Shown: piece after piece, positions 38,087 to 48,119 of the stretch
How positions within the stretch are numbered: position 1 is the stretch's first letter
Layout: every line of letters begins with the position of its first letter
Source: Beroe forskalii
Lineage: Eukaryota; Ctenophora; Nuda; Beroida; Beroidae
Length of the DNA stretch: 64,000 nt
Assembly (NCBI GenBank): GCA_011033025.1
Contig: WFMF01000226.1
Location: 1 to 64,000 of the forward strand
Reading direction: 5' to 3'
Program-made: the position numbers and the translations under genes
Notes under the pieces: model-generated
Databases searched by the model: none
What the model was told of the DNA's origin: nothing
The model's input: the letters and a program-made list of their open reading frames with translations, nothing else

Positions 38087-41000
38087 GTTCTACATGATGA
38101 AATACGTGATTGAAAATTGTCAAATATAAAGAGAACAGAGCCACTTATCCCAAAACTGGAATCTGGACCCTCAGTTTGACCCCTTTTTCGACCTGGTTCA
38201 TGAATATTTGATACAAATCCTGGGCTATCCATCTGTGGATCATCTTATAAAACGTACCCATCAAGAGATGCATCGTCAGTCCGCTCAATCAGGAACTTGG
38301 CCGCGTCCCCTAGGAAGCCCTCAGCATCCTTAGTCTCCTCTAGAAACTGCATGAACTTGGTGGTAAACGTATCGAACATCGACACCGACTGATTGCTGTT
38401 CTTCCGCTGCAAGTAGGTATTTAGTACATGTCGAATTATACAAGTCGAATTTAGAACACTTCATGTTGTTGTTGTTGTTGTTGTTGTTGTCAGAAAATAC
38501 TCTCGACAGTTCGCTGTCTTATAACCATACGATGTTATTACTAACCGTATTCACTGCTCATGAGTGAAGAGTCATTTAAATAACTCTCAAATCACGGCAC
38601 GGTTATTTGTTAAGGGTTAAGTCTCACGGACATTGAGCATTGCAGGTCGACATTGGCCGTTTCCATGGCAGTTTGAATCCTGTATGCATGCTGGCACTGG
38701 CTACGTGTATTCAATGAATTGCTCGTTTACGGAACAAGAAGGGTTATACTTGCGCATAAGCCTGCATGGTTTTAAGATGCCTACTCGGTAAATCAAAAAG
38801 ACTTTATAAGTTCCTACGAAAGATCTAGGAATTCTCAAGAATTAAATTTGTTAAACTTTTGCTAGTTCATACTTTCATAGAAATAAGATGAATGATATCC
38901 AGTCAAATCCGTGCTGATTATTTGAATTTCTGAACCACACTTCATTTTCACTTTGAGCATAGATCTTAGAAAAAAGACAATGTTGTTTCGCATTGAAAAT
39001 GATGAACTATAAAATTTGATAGTTATCAACCAAGGTTGAAAAGCAGACACACTCAAACTGACACGCACACACGATCTTTAGAAAAATCACGCTATATATT
39101 CCCTTGAGAAGTATTAGGTTTATATCGGTCTTTTCATATAATATGTCTCAGTAACTCAATAATATACCCTTCACGCTTACAAAGTTACAACAAACTACAA
39201 GTCTCCTACCCTAACTGTTAGTTGAAAATGAAATATACCATTGAGATGAGACCGATATCCTCATCGTCCTGCTGATCCATGACTCCCTCCGACATGGAGC
39301 TGACATCCTTCATGCCCCCCTCCTCTTCCTCCTCCTCCCCCTCCTCCTCGCTGCTGCTCAGGTGCCAGTTCGGGTCGAGGATCTGGGGCGAGGAAGGGGC
39401 TGGGAGCACTGCTAGCAGCGCCTGTGTTTCCTCTCCCCCGTCTCCCTTCGACAGTATTTTGGGTTGGGGAGCAACGAGACAGGGCATACACCCGATATCA
39501 CAGCCAGGACTCGATCTGGGGAACTGTGGCATGCGGCCGTCAGTCACTCGAACTGACACACATCACGTGCTCAAAAGAAGGGGAACAAATAACAACGAAA
39601 TAAATTAAATATTGTACCGAGGCTTATTAGTTGGTGCTCCTAAACAGACATACAACATTTATTAAACACGTTTACTGGCGTGAGCTACACCACAACAAGG
39701 CTAAATGAAGATCGTAATTGAAAGAGTTAGGCCGAGAGGTTTCGTAACATTTTGCGTGTCGGAGGAATAGCGACGTAGACTGAGAATACGATAAAACGTT
39801 TGAATAATATGAAGGTATATATTATTCAAAATATGAGTATAGCACGAACATATCTATTAGCTGGTGCACTGTGACACACTCCAGAGCACTAGGAGTAGCG
39901 GTTGGCTGTTTCAACTCACGCTGCCGTCGTCGCCGTATCTAAAGTACTCCTCTTGAAAGGCTGGGTGGTTCGGACTGATGACCGGGTGGTTCTTGCCTGC
40001 CCCCTGACCCACGTTCATGGCGTATTCCGTGGCCACGCCCACATTGGCGATCACCTGCCCTCCCACCAGCTGGTCGCCCAGATGAACCTGATCTCGCGAC
40101 ACGGCGTGGCCTCTCGCACTGTCCTTGCGGTCTCGCACAGATGATGATTTCGAGGTGTAGCCCGATTTCTCGTATTTCAGCCCCCCGTTGGGGTACAACT
40201 GGACTTGGTCGCCTATTCTTTGCGGTTGAAGGGTCGGTTGACTCCTGATATCCGTGCTCTGAATCGGAACGAACTTTTTAACCGAAACTTCGCTATGTTG
40301 ACCTGACGTATCGCTGCTAAACTCAAGCAAATCACAGTGACTCTCGGGCGTTTCGATACGATACACAAACTTCGGAGCAAGACCCTCCGTGCCTGTTACG
40401 TCATCGGGCGGGAAGTCACGTAACGTGGTGCTCTTGCCGGGCGAAGTGAAGGAGTAGTTGGAGGAGGAAGTGACGAGGAATCGGTGATGCATCGGTTGTA
40501 GCATAGGACAACACTCAGCGTCTGAAAGGGAGGATACCGGAGTTATTGCTCGGCATTCGCCGGTATCCATAGGTGAAAGGCAGTTATTATTGTGCATTTG
40601 TCGGCAAATTATTTAAAGAATGGGCTATTAGGGAAGAAGGACGGTTGTGGAGTTGGAGCCATCGGTCTGGAATATATTCAGTTATTATTGCTATGATCCG
40701 TCCTCTATATATACTGCCGAGCAACACACGTACACACGGTTATTGAAAAGAGCAACCAATTACCCTGTCTCTAATCGTGGGAAGCATTAAACAAGCAGAG
40801 CTTTACTTAATTGCCTCCCATTTATAATCGATCGCTCGCGATCGACTATAAATAATTAATGTTTAGGTACCGGGTATATTCATGTGAGCTTTAATTTCCG
40901 GGGTTTACAATCATTCGCAGACTGAGGCTTCTAATTCTGGTTAATGTCAATGATTAACGGTAATTTATGTTGTTAATTTGCAACATTTCTACTTGAAAGC

Positions 41001-44000
41001 AGTTTCCAAAACAAACTAAATATCGATATTGAACAATCACTACCTACCAAAGAAAGGCATTATCGGTTAAAAACTGATCGACCAGAATGCCAATTGCTCT
41101 TACACTAGTCACTACTATAGTAAAGACTAAACTGTTAATTATTCCTCTATTTGTGCCCAACCTACCTATACCTCTATAAGTCTATAGAGAGGTACTAATA
41201 GAATCTAATAGACTCATAGATGGTCTCAATACCAAGAAAACGCAAGCAAATGTGAAACTAACTTGTCAGAGGGCCTCTCTACTATAAATGTAAAACTAAC
41301 CTGTCAGAGCATGGGCTTTAGGGTCGAGTAGCGGTTTATGGGGCTGATCTTCGCCTCTCACAACAAACTTAGCTCCGTCAATGGTGGGTTTCTTGATCTC
41401 CTGCAAAGCACCCTGCTGCTGCAGTTCGCCCGGGTTCTCGGGTATTGTTGCAGGGTCGCCGGAGCTCTCCGTCTTGCGACCCACCTCTTGTATGAAGAGC
41501 TGAGTGGGATGATATTTTATATAATTATACGATGCTATTTCAATAAATATAGCTTGTATAATTCATGTAAAATATAACCAAATTCGAGGAATATATAACC
41601 AAATCTTACATCATCATACTGGTACATGAGAGTTAGCATATTAAAACTAAGTTATTTGCCACGCTCATAAATAAACCATATATAATTAACAAATCCCTGG
41701 TCTTCATAACACCTCTATGGCTAACAATTCTCTAATCTATATAAATCAGACCCCTCCCTCCTTCCCTCCCTCGGCCTCTCTCACCTGATTGTTAGCTGTT
41801 CCCCGGTAGAGTTTCCATGTCCTGGTGTTCTTATCGAAGAGCAGTGTAGCCGTCTCTTCCTCGTCCTCCACACTGGCATTATACTTCCGGGTCTTGTCCC
41901 CCGTTACCTTCTGAGCGTCCATCCGACGTACAGCTTCCAGTTGGGGCGAGTTGGTTTTCTTCACGAAGCTGTCCTGTTTCTTCAGCATTACCAGTCGTGG
42001 AGATGACTTCTTCTTGTCCTGTTTCTCGGTGCTTTTGACAGCTTCCACTTGGGTTGTCGTGGGAGGGGGTTTCTTCTTCGTCCGGCGTGGTCGAGTGGTC
42101 ACGTGATCAGACGAGTCAGCGGTGACGGAGCTGTCTTCGGCCGTAAACCGGTCTTCTCGGGGAAGGGACCTTGATCTGTGCGTGTTGGGTTGCACCACCT
42201 CGGAGTTCTCTGATCTTCGTCCCGCGAGCGAGGCTTGCCTCGTTATCTTTCTCTCGTGTCTCCTTGATGATGACGAGGATGTCACTGCTGCAACCGCTGG
42301 TGTTGTCATTTCAGTCAAAACGTTCTCACTCGTTTGCATTACTTGCGTCGACTTAGACTTCCTCTCACTGGAGTGTCGCCTCACTGGTTCGCCTCGTGAT
42401 TTCTCGCCCGGGTTTTTCTTGGTTGTGGCGTTCGTTGAGGTTCCACTCGGAGGTTTCCCCGAGTCTGCCGAGGATCTGTTGGATGCTTTCTTGGCTGCCC
42501 GGTCTGACATCTCCCTCCGGGAGGTATGTCGGGTGGGAATGTGATCGTGCTCCTCACCGTCCAGCCCGGAGAAGATTTCCTTAACCAGCTCAGGCAGATT
42601 AACGTCTTCGTTATTTGGTAGATCGGCTTCTATTGAGCGTTTGATTGGTTCACCTCCTCCCAGACCTCCAGCTAGTTTCTGAAAAGAAATATTCATTAAA
42701 AATTGATTTTGGAAGTATAATTACTTAATTATAACGAATTAACAAGCATTGAATGAGATATGAATCGAAAAAACTTTTATATACAGTTTTTATTCAAACG
42801 AGTTATGTTTGTTCAATGCTACTCGGAGTGTTCAACCTACATGTTTGGTTTCCAAGCTTTCCCCTGACATGCTGCTTTCTTTTATGTAGGATAGTTTCTT
42901 TGCATTGTCCGAGCATCGGCTGGGTCCTGAAAACATAGCATTTTGTAGCTTTTACTTCATTTAAAAGGACGAGGAACTTTATGTGCGAGTAAGACATAAG
43001 TTTCTAGACTTTCATGGTATCATGAAATGAATTTCGTAGCCGAGTTACATGTCATCATGATTGATAGATATCATGAAATGGAAGAAATCGTTAGATCACA
43101 AACGTGTATTCCTCATGACGACTTGGCAATCCATGGCATTCTCGTACACGTGGTCCGTCCTCAGGTGTTCCGTATGGAGGTGGCTGTCCTCCGAATACGA
43201 CCCCGCGGCTTGTAGCCGCGTTCCCTCCATCTGCCGAGTCAAGTTAGTCTCCGCACAACTAGCTGACAAACTGTTCCGGTTCCTAGTTCGAAGGTGTTCC
43301 TGCATGGTGTCTTGCGGTTGTACCATCCTTTCCTTCGAGTTGTATTCCTGCGCTACCATCCGCTCCTTCGAGCTGTATTCCTGCGCTACCATCCGTTCCT
43401 TCGAGCTGTATTCCTGCGCTACCATCCGTTCCTTCGAGTTGTATTCATGCGCTACCATCCGCTCCTTCGAGCTGTATTCCTGCGCTACCATCCTTTCCTT
43501 CGAGCTGTACTCCTGCGGTCTGGATGTGACTTTGGGAGCACCCGTTTTCCGGGTGAGAGAGTTGCTCTGAGACAGAGGCAGGATCGGAGAGTTTTTGATG
43601 GAGGTTCCCGGAGAGGAGGAGAGTGGCAGAGGCTCGAGTCTCGCGTAGGGGATGATATGCGAGAGGGGTGCCTGCGGGTTGTTTTGGGTGGCGCTGGAGT
43701 GCGGCTTGGCGGCTTGAGGCGGCGGTTTGCCGGGGTTGTTGTCTGCCTGGTTTAGTTTGGTTAGTTCGTGGTACTCCTCCTTCCACTCGCTGTGAGATGA
43801 AGGAACGTGACACGGTGCTGCCGCCACGTGACAAGAGTTGGAGGAAACTGGAAGGTTCACGAGATTGTACTTAGTTCGCTGGTGACCCATCAGATCAGTC
43901 GGACCCGTCGTGTTCGGGATAAGAGTTATGAAGTTCGGGTCGTTTTGGTGGTGTGACCGATGGTGATTCGCCTTGTGCTTGGACTCCAAGTGTCCCGTCA

Positions 44001-47000
44001 CGTTCTTGTTCCCCACCACGTAGCAGGCTCCCGGTCCCTCCTGCAGGTGATGGGCCAGCACAGTTCCCCGGTCCAGACTGTTAACCGTCAGGTGGTCCCG
44101 ATGATGAGGGTCGAGGTCCCTCCGGAGCTCCACAGTGCAGTTGACCCCGGCCACGCCCCTCTCGAGACTGTTGTGGTCCCTGTAGTCCTGCGTGGTATGG
44201 TCCCTATAGTCCTGCGTGGTATGGTCCCTATAGTCCTGCGTGCAGTTGGTGGAAGTACTGCAACTGCCCCCGCTCGGTTCCGGGAAATGGAAGTACTGCC
44301 GTGAGTCGTATGTTGGGGTGGTGGTGGTGGGTTGTGCGGAGGACTGCCCCACCGTTGCCATGACGACCGCCTGGTCTACCGTTTGTGGCTGCAGCTGGAG
44401 GGGCGGGGCGGGCTGGAGGTTGGTCGAATGGACCATGACAGGTGGAGGCAGCTGGGGCGGGGCACGGGGCGAGAGGTTAGGAGCGGCAGCAGGCGACGTG
44501 GGCGCAGTCTGATGCTGATCATTAGAGATACGAAACTGAAAAACAAGGAGGATCGTCACATGTAGAGAGAGAGTAGAGTGTCCTAGGAATAATCAGCTAC
44601 TGCTAGTCAGTAGATGATTTTAATGTTGAGAAGATTAGGCTAATTATGTTTCAATAAAAGGAATAATTCCTAGGTTTAACCCACCTGGTAAATGTGGTCA
44701 ATGAGTCGTGGGTTAATAACCGGTTTCTTTAGATTCTTGTTGATAAACGCAACATTATTGACCATGGGTGTCGAGGATGCATAGGACAAATTGTTATTCA
44801 ATATGCCTGAAGATGGAGTATCTTACTCGGTAATAACGCACAAAATATAAAATTCCACGACGTGGGTGCAATTATTCCCAACTGGCATAAGAGCGAAATA
44901 AATAATAAGTTTACGAGCACGGAGTCGATGAGAGAGAGTATTCATCATCTTACACAGCTACATTTACTAGATCATGAGCTTTGTAACTATTTGCAAAAAC
45001 ATTTTAAAAATATATAAATACGTATATATATAGATATATAAGTTGGGCGATATATAGCATCATGTACGCGGGGGTTCGTTTAACTCGACCTATTATATCT
45101 ACCTGAGCACTGGAAAGCCTGCATATCGTTGATCATTTTGATTCTGTTGTTGTTGACCTTGTCAGCGTGGTGCAGGTGATGGTAGTAGCCCCCTCCTCGC
45201 ACTTCCTCGCTTCGTCGCTTCGTGTTCCGTTTGGTGGAGCTGATGGTCTGTGCTTTGCTGCTAATGAGGTACTCCGACCCTGCCATGCAGTTCGTTGCCC
45301 TGGACATAGCTGTGGCACGGGGTTACTGGCTGCGGTTTCATCCGGTCATGATCTCATGCTGTAAGCTGTGCATGCAGAAGAGGAGGAAGTTACAGGGTCA
45401 GTAATGAGGAACAATATATAATATGTACTTATAAACCGAGCAAAAGAGAAGAAGGAGGCTGCCATATACTCGGTTTTACATTCCCAATGTAAAGAAGGAC
45501 CAATTATGCTCCATTAAGTTAAGAATAAACCTTTTGCCGCGGATGAATAAATGTTTTTAGGTTTCGTGGAGTTGATTCGTCGGGAAGGAAGCGAGCCCTA
45601 CCAGCGGTATGCATAATATTTAACTCATGCTCGGATAAAGCATGTAGTATCCTACCATTATAAGTGGGTACACGGGCTTATTATGCGGGCTAATTTAAGT
45701 CTGGGTTGGAGTAGTTAGATCTTAGGGGAATACTTAAGAATTTATAATATGGAGGACAAAATATATGATCATGGCCGAGGTATTTGAAAATGAGAAAAAA
45801 AAAGTGGTCAACAGGTCTAGGTATTGTACCAATGGAGAAATCTCCCTTCAATCCTTTTGCCTTTTAATGAAACTTATTTATAAGTTTTTGAGTGTCAAGT
45901 ATAACCCTATCAAATCTTTTCAGACCTGGATTACTAAAGGAATTCCTAACGTGTTCTGGCTCTCTGGGTTCTACTTCACTCAGTCTTTCCTCACTGGTTA
46001 GTGAACCCACAATATGTCTGTGATCGGTAAGATTGGGTGAGATACTAAGATACCTTACTTCTATCCAATCCAACCTTGCCATGGCTTGACGACTTGTGGA
46101 TAGTATTATGTTCTTCATTGATGTCATAGTGACCAATCCTATGAAATGAATGCGGTAACATACTTCCCTACGTCGGAATCCTTGATTTTGCGTTGATTAC
46201 TATATCTTATTAGACTGTCGAGGGTTGTTAATTAAACGGTAGACAGCCTGATTTATAATTAAAATCTATGAAATTTTGTAAAACCGGGCAAATTGATCAC
46301 GAACTCTGGGGATGACTCATGAAACGCAAATTAAAAGTTAAATCTCGACTGCTACTTAGCCTTCTGCAGCTATTTTGAGAGACACCACTTGATTGGCCAG
46401 CAATTTTCGATCTCTCTCCTTCAATACATATCAACATGCTTCCTTATCACAGGTGCAACGCAGAACTTTGCAAGGAAGTACAAGATTCCTATTGATCTGT
46501 TGACATTCAGCTTCGAAGTGATGGACTCGGAGGAAAGCATGGACGCAAAACCGGTAAGCAATGAGCATCGTGAAACAATCAAATAATAGATGTATGACGT
46601 ATGTTGATCTGAAGTGTACGTGTTCAACTAGCTGATTCTAGAGCATGGAGATTGATTGTACTGCGAGTTACAGCACGACAGAAATACTGTAATCTACTCC
46701 GAACTAGGGAAGATAAACGGAAATTAATCGGCTGCACGTGCGCTTTTAAATTATGATTTGTTAATTAAAGCAAAAGATGATTCGTTACTCTAAGTCTGAT
46801 TTCATAGCCTGTTTCGGGAGAAGGTTGCGTGATATACCGCTGTGTGTGTCTGTTTGGGTGATGTCATGCGTGGTGTGCTCAGTGATTTATCTGTTTCAAA
46901 AATCATTTCTCCATGAAATATCGCTATGACAGGTGAATTAGAAACCAATTTACAAAAATGGCGTGTAGCTTCATAGTCACCAAATCAATTATTTACTGGG

Positions 47001-48119
47001 AAGAGTTGGTGATGTTGGTACCACTGATGGTCACCACATGAAAATATCATTCAAATCCCTTAGATCAAAAATAAATGCCTTTTTCGATGTCGAAATGTCG
47101 ACACAATCTAAAGTATTAGGGGAGGGGGGGCGGGAAGGGCTGCCGCCGCATATTATGCTAGAACTCACGGATGGACCACGGTCGCCACTGATAAAATCAC
47201 AAATTCTCACATTTGCTACACGTGTGTATTTATTGCAACACACTTTCAGCACTTTTTGTTCTGTGTTATATTCGTACATCCATATTCTTCTGATTGCCAT
47301 CAGCGATTATCATTGACAGCTGATTGTGCTAGATTTGTTGCATGTTCATCATTTCCATTTCGATTATCCATCTTTTGCTGTATGTGGAGCTGCCTGTGCT
47401 GATTCCATGAAATGATCTCGCTGTCTCCTTGCCAGAATCAGGAATCCCGTGAGTATCTATTTTCTGCCTTCTTTTCTCCATCATTTCATTTCATGTTCAC
47501 TTTGATCTGCTGCCAATTCGGTACTTCATCCCACACTTGGGTCTTCTTCCGCTTGTTAATATTTTCCATGCCCCTATTCAACAGGAGGACGGGGTGTATG
47601 TCCACGGTCTCTTTATCGAGGGGGCAGTGTGGGATAGACCTAACAAGATGATGGGGGAGGCCGCCCCCAAGATCCTCTACGATACGATCCCTGTGGTGTG
47701 GCTGAAACCCGTCAAGAAGTCGGACCTAAGCAAGGATGGGATATACGAGGTAAGATGACAAAATATACGAGGTAAGATCACAAACCCTTCAAATAGTCGA
47801 GGTTAGATTACTGAAATTATGATCGACTGAAAGCTCTCCAAAGTTCTCAGACACCTTACTTTTCTGGATTCAGTTTTCGACTTTATTCATTCTGCTTTTA
47901 TCAATTACCGCGCTGCAGATTCCAGCACGCATTTTTTCAAGTTTTTACCAGCTCCCTCCCCACCAGGCGCCGGTGTACAAAACGTCTGAGAGGCGTGGAA
48001 CTCTGTCTACCACCGGGCATTCCACGAACTTTGTCATGTTCATGTTGCTGAGGTCTGACCTGCCGCAGGAACACTGGATCAACAGGGGTGTCGCTCTTCT
48101 CACCCAGTTAGACGATTAA
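7814..48119 (+). CDS. Axonemal dynein heavy chain, inner-arm DNAH3/DNAH7/DNAH12 type (58 exons)
   Basis: This is the force-generating ATPase of an inner dynein arm of cilia or flagella; it walks on the B-tubule microtubule using ATP. I assembled 58 exons by eye. Donor and acceptor phases agree at every junction, and the summed coding length is 12,144 nt (one extra base in exon 37 discounted), about 4,047 residues, the usual size for this single-headed family. The start at 7814 is preceded by an in-frame TGA at 7808. The stop at 48117-48119 follows the family C-terminus ([17 protein letters not shown], then [10 protein letters not shown]). AAA1, AAA2 and AAA3 carry P-loops ([29 protein letters not shown]); AAA4 has GVGGSGRQS, with Arg replacing Lys as is usual in these dyneins. 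From AAA5 to the C-terminus it most resembles DNAH7, but DNAH3 and DNAH12 are close and I cannot separate them. The long intron 35069-45923 hosts another gene. Exon coordinates are in the block entries that follow. Confidence 0.96.
11430..11690 (+). repeat. Tandem copies of the dynein exon 10 donor
   Basis: About six imperfect copies of a roughly 40-bp unit (AACACGATCTGTTTGAGTAT then CAGAAGGTGAGTGGGG), starting with the true exon end and donor (11467) and continuing into the intron. At least two intronic copies keep a full GTGAGT donor. Confidence 0.9.
12140..12245 (+). repeat. Intronic tandem repeat
   Basis: About five copies of a roughly 19-base unit (GCAAACGCTTACACCAGTA) in dynein intron 11. 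Confidence 0.85.
18154..23971 (+). CDS. Dynein exons 24-35: AAA1 and AAA2
   Basis: Exons: 18154-18264, 18745-18863, 19858-19984, 20119-20221, 20378-20594, 20740-20842, 21048-21169, 21892-22066, 22204-22368, 22538-22811, 23248-23468, 23745-23971. AAA1 is the main ATP-hydrolysing site. Its Walker A motif [12 protein letters not shown] is split by the intron after GT (exon 24 to 25), and its Walker B CFDEFNRI is in exon 26. Exon 27 has the conserved [19 protein letters not shown]2 has the P-loop GATMAGKTS in exon 31, then [17 protein letters not shown] and the [20 protein letters not shown] block, and [15 protein letters not shown]. Exon 25 most likely ends at a GC donor (18864); a GT donor 6 bases on would add two residues. 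Direct repeats surround that junction, and the exon 24 donor is tandemly copied (see findings). Confidence 0.95.
18229..18503 (+). repeat. Seven tandem copies of the Walker A exon end and donor
   Basis: The unit GAGGGTCCTGCTGGAACAG plus GTTAGTCG, which codes the P-loop start and includes the exon 24 donor, occurs seven times; spacing is 31 then 40 bases. Only the first is in coding context: reading through it gives an immediate TAG. Confidence 0.95.
19790..19842 (+). repeat. Short repeat before dynein exon 26 acceptor
   Basis: Four copies of about 14 bases (AGTTAAGCTAATG) ending about 15 bases before the acceptor at 19857. Confidence 0.85.
21185..21250 (+). repeat. 12-base tandem repeat next to dynein exon 30 donor
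   Basis: Five to six copies of AACTCACCAGTC begin about 15 bases after the donor at 21170. Confidence 0.9.
24225..25978 (+). CDS. Dynein exons 36-40: AAA3, with a 1-base frame break
   Basis: Exons: 24225-24382, 24665-24896, 25025-25358, 25499-25636, 25802-25978. AAA3 regulates release from the microtubule. Walker A GPTGTGKS is in exon 36; Walker [11 protein letters not shown] is in exon 37. Directly after NMPQK the frame breaks: the A run at 24820-24824 has five A where four would restore the family sequence (EEYGAQPP, then [15 protein letters not shown]). Read literally, exon 37 is 232 nt rather than 231 and the protein would end early. Exon 38 resumes with the conserved [17 protein letters not shown]. 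All other exons of this gene are intact, so I treat this as a probable sequence error, but the raw sequence does show it. Confidence 0.92.
24495..24665 (+). repeat. 79-bp tandem duplication over the dynein exon 37 acceptor
   Basis: The segment from GATCCTACTGTTTT through ATGAATTGTAAATC to TTTTGCTGTTCTC occurs twice, 79 bases apart. The first copy ends in TTTTTCCAG (24603), a good decoy acceptor; the true acceptor is at 24664. Confidence 0.85.
26113..27591 (+). CDS. Dynein exons 41-43: AAA4 and first stalk helix
   Basis: Exons: 26113-26684, 26833-27280, 27433-27591. Exon 41 carries AAA4 with [20 protein letters not shown] and then an AAA4-type Walker B region ([15 protein letters not shown]), followed by [12 protein letters not shown]. 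Exon 42 has [13 protein letters not shown] and the [12 protein letters not shown] block. The end of exon 42 and all of exon 43 form CC1, the ascending helix of the antiparallel coiled-coil stalk, rich in E, K, A and L and ending in the sequence ALNTLKPS. The exon 43 donor is GTTTAA, weak but required by phase and by the family sequence continuing with [12 protein letters not shown] in exon 44. Confidence 0.95.
27760..29336 (+). CDS. Dynein exons 44-47: microtubule-binding domain and second stalk helix
   Basis: Exons: 27760-27915, 28221-28421, 28619-28778, 29146-29336. Exon 44 starts [12 protein letters not shown] and leads into the tip domain, which contacts tubulin; its core is in exons 44-45 ([16 protein letters not shown], then [12 protein letters not shown] and [20 protein letters not shown]). 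Exons 46-47 form CC2, the returning stalk helix, ending in the signature [12 protein letters not shown]. The junction 46 to 47 is uncertain: the only nearby AG (29144-29145) has a poor pyrimidine tract, and its use gives KLAEYAKEMC, a spacing one residue longer than expected from relatives. Confidence 0.92.
29448..35068 (+). CDS. Dynein exons 48-54: AAA5, AAA6 and start of C-terminal domain
   Basis: Exons: 29448-29565, 29704-29974, 31356-31476, 32222-32440, 32621-32714, 32850-34684, 34916-35068. Exons 48-49 give RSWNIAG joined to [11 protein letters not shown]; this join needs removal of 138 nt with a GT start and TG end (see findings). Exon 51 has [18 protein letters not shown] and [20 protein letters not shown]. 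Exon 53 is exceptionally long (611 codons) and covers AAA6 plus much of the C-terminal domain, including the sequence blocks [72 protein letters not shown] and [12 protein letters not shown]. Exon 54 ends [13 protein letters not shown] and continues across the 10.9 kb intron. The intron 29975-31355 holds short repeats next to its donor and nothing else I recognise. Confidence 0.95.
31730..32230 (+). repeat. Tandem copies of the dynein exon 51 acceptor
   Basis: A degenerate roughly 30-bp unit (TGACCCTCTAATCCCTATG then TATCCCTGCAG) fills the intron end. At least four copies repeat CTGCAGGT with the beginning of the exon (GTGACCCT or GTTACCCT) before the true junction at 32221/32222. Confidence 0.9.
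35641..45307 (-). CDS. Nested antisense gene, about 1,519 residues, unknown function (12 exons)
   Basis: Exons in transcription order: 45307-45103, 44806-44685, 44535-43104, 42926-42841, 42678-41785, 41499-41301, 40521-39920, 39523-39239, 38406-38258, 37836-37722, 37275-37117, 35952-35641 (stop TGA at 35641-35643). All phases agree and total 4,560 nt. The ATG at 45307 has an in-frame TAA 18 bases upstream, so it is probably the true start, although an acceptor just before it cannot be excluded. The protein is hydrophilic with no visible signal peptide or membrane span and looks largely disordered. It has three [12 protein letters not shown] repeats, six copies of [11 protein letters not shown] (about residues 449-514), a Lys/Arg/Ser-rich middle, an acidic run ([12 protein letters not shown]), a more ordered-looking stretch ([19 protein letters not shown]) and a charged helical tail ([19 protein letters not shown]). 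I do not recognise the family. It lies wholly in dynein intron 54. Acceptors of exons 8, 11 and 12 are the weaker calls. Confidence 0.8.
36463..36616. repeat. Fold-back (hairpin) element in a nested-gene intron
   Basis: Two arms of about 50 bases are imperfect inverted repeats with a perfect core ACGCCGCGCTTGGGT; an inner hairpin GCGGAGCG/CGCTCCGC lies between them. It sits in the last intron of the antisense gene. It is probably a tiny non-autonomous inverted-repeat element. Confidence 0.75.
36950..37445. repeat. Two short tandem repeats around nested-gene exon 11
   Basis: AGTGCTCTATCT-type units at 36954-37022 and GTACAGGA/GTACAAGA-type units at 37376-37445 flank exon 37117-37275 on both sides. 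Confidence 0.8.
38052..38085. repeat. (AC)n microsatellite
   Basis: About 17 uninterrupted CA units in a nested-gene intron. Confidence 0.95.
38466..38490. repeat. (GTT)n microsatellite
   Basis: Eight GTT units just upstream (on the minus strand) of nested-gene exon 9. Confidence 0.95.
41251..41309 (-). repeat. Duplicated donor of nested-gene exon 6
   Basis: The 21-base segment TGTAAAACTAACCTGTCAGAG containing the donor recurs at 41251-41271 with two changes, 38 bases away. On the minus strand the second copy reads GACAAGTTAGT against the true GACAGGTTAGT. Confidence 0.85.
43321..43518 (-). repeat. Coding minisatellite, six 33-bp units
   Basis: In-frame repeats encoding [11 protein letters not shown], with H/Q and N/S variants, within exon 3 of the nested gene. 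Confidence 0.95.
44168..44241 (-). repeat. Coding tandem repeat, three 24-bp units
   Basis: In-frame repeats encoding QDYRDHTT in exon 3 of the nested gene; the last two units are almost identical. Confidence 0.9.
45924..48119 (+). CDS. Dynein exons 55-58: C-terminus
   Basis: Exons: 45924-45996, 46453-46553, 47585-47749, 47967-48119. They encode [20 protein letters not shown], then the blocks [67 protein letters not shown] and [15 protein letters not shown] before TAA. These are hallmark C-terminal blocks of axonemal dynein heavy chains, so the gene clearly resumes after the nested gene. The exon 57 donor is followed by a second copy of itself 22 bases on. I saw no clear AATAAA close behind the stop. 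Confidence 0.96.
47741..47778 (+). repeat. Duplicated donor of dynein exon 57
   Basis: ATATACGAGGTAAGATGACA is followed 22 bases later by ATATACGAGGTAAGATCACA. Both copies carry a full GTAAGA donor. Confidence 0.95.

Noticed and set aside
43294..43755. Plus-strand frames over the nested gene, including repeats rich in Arg, Leu and Phe
   Set aside because: They arise from the antisense of the coding minisatellite; the minus strand has the spliced, phase-consistent frame.
35641..45307. Minus-strand exons as several separate genes
   Set aside because: All 12 exons join in phase, and I saw no internal stop or obvious second start; one gene is simpler.
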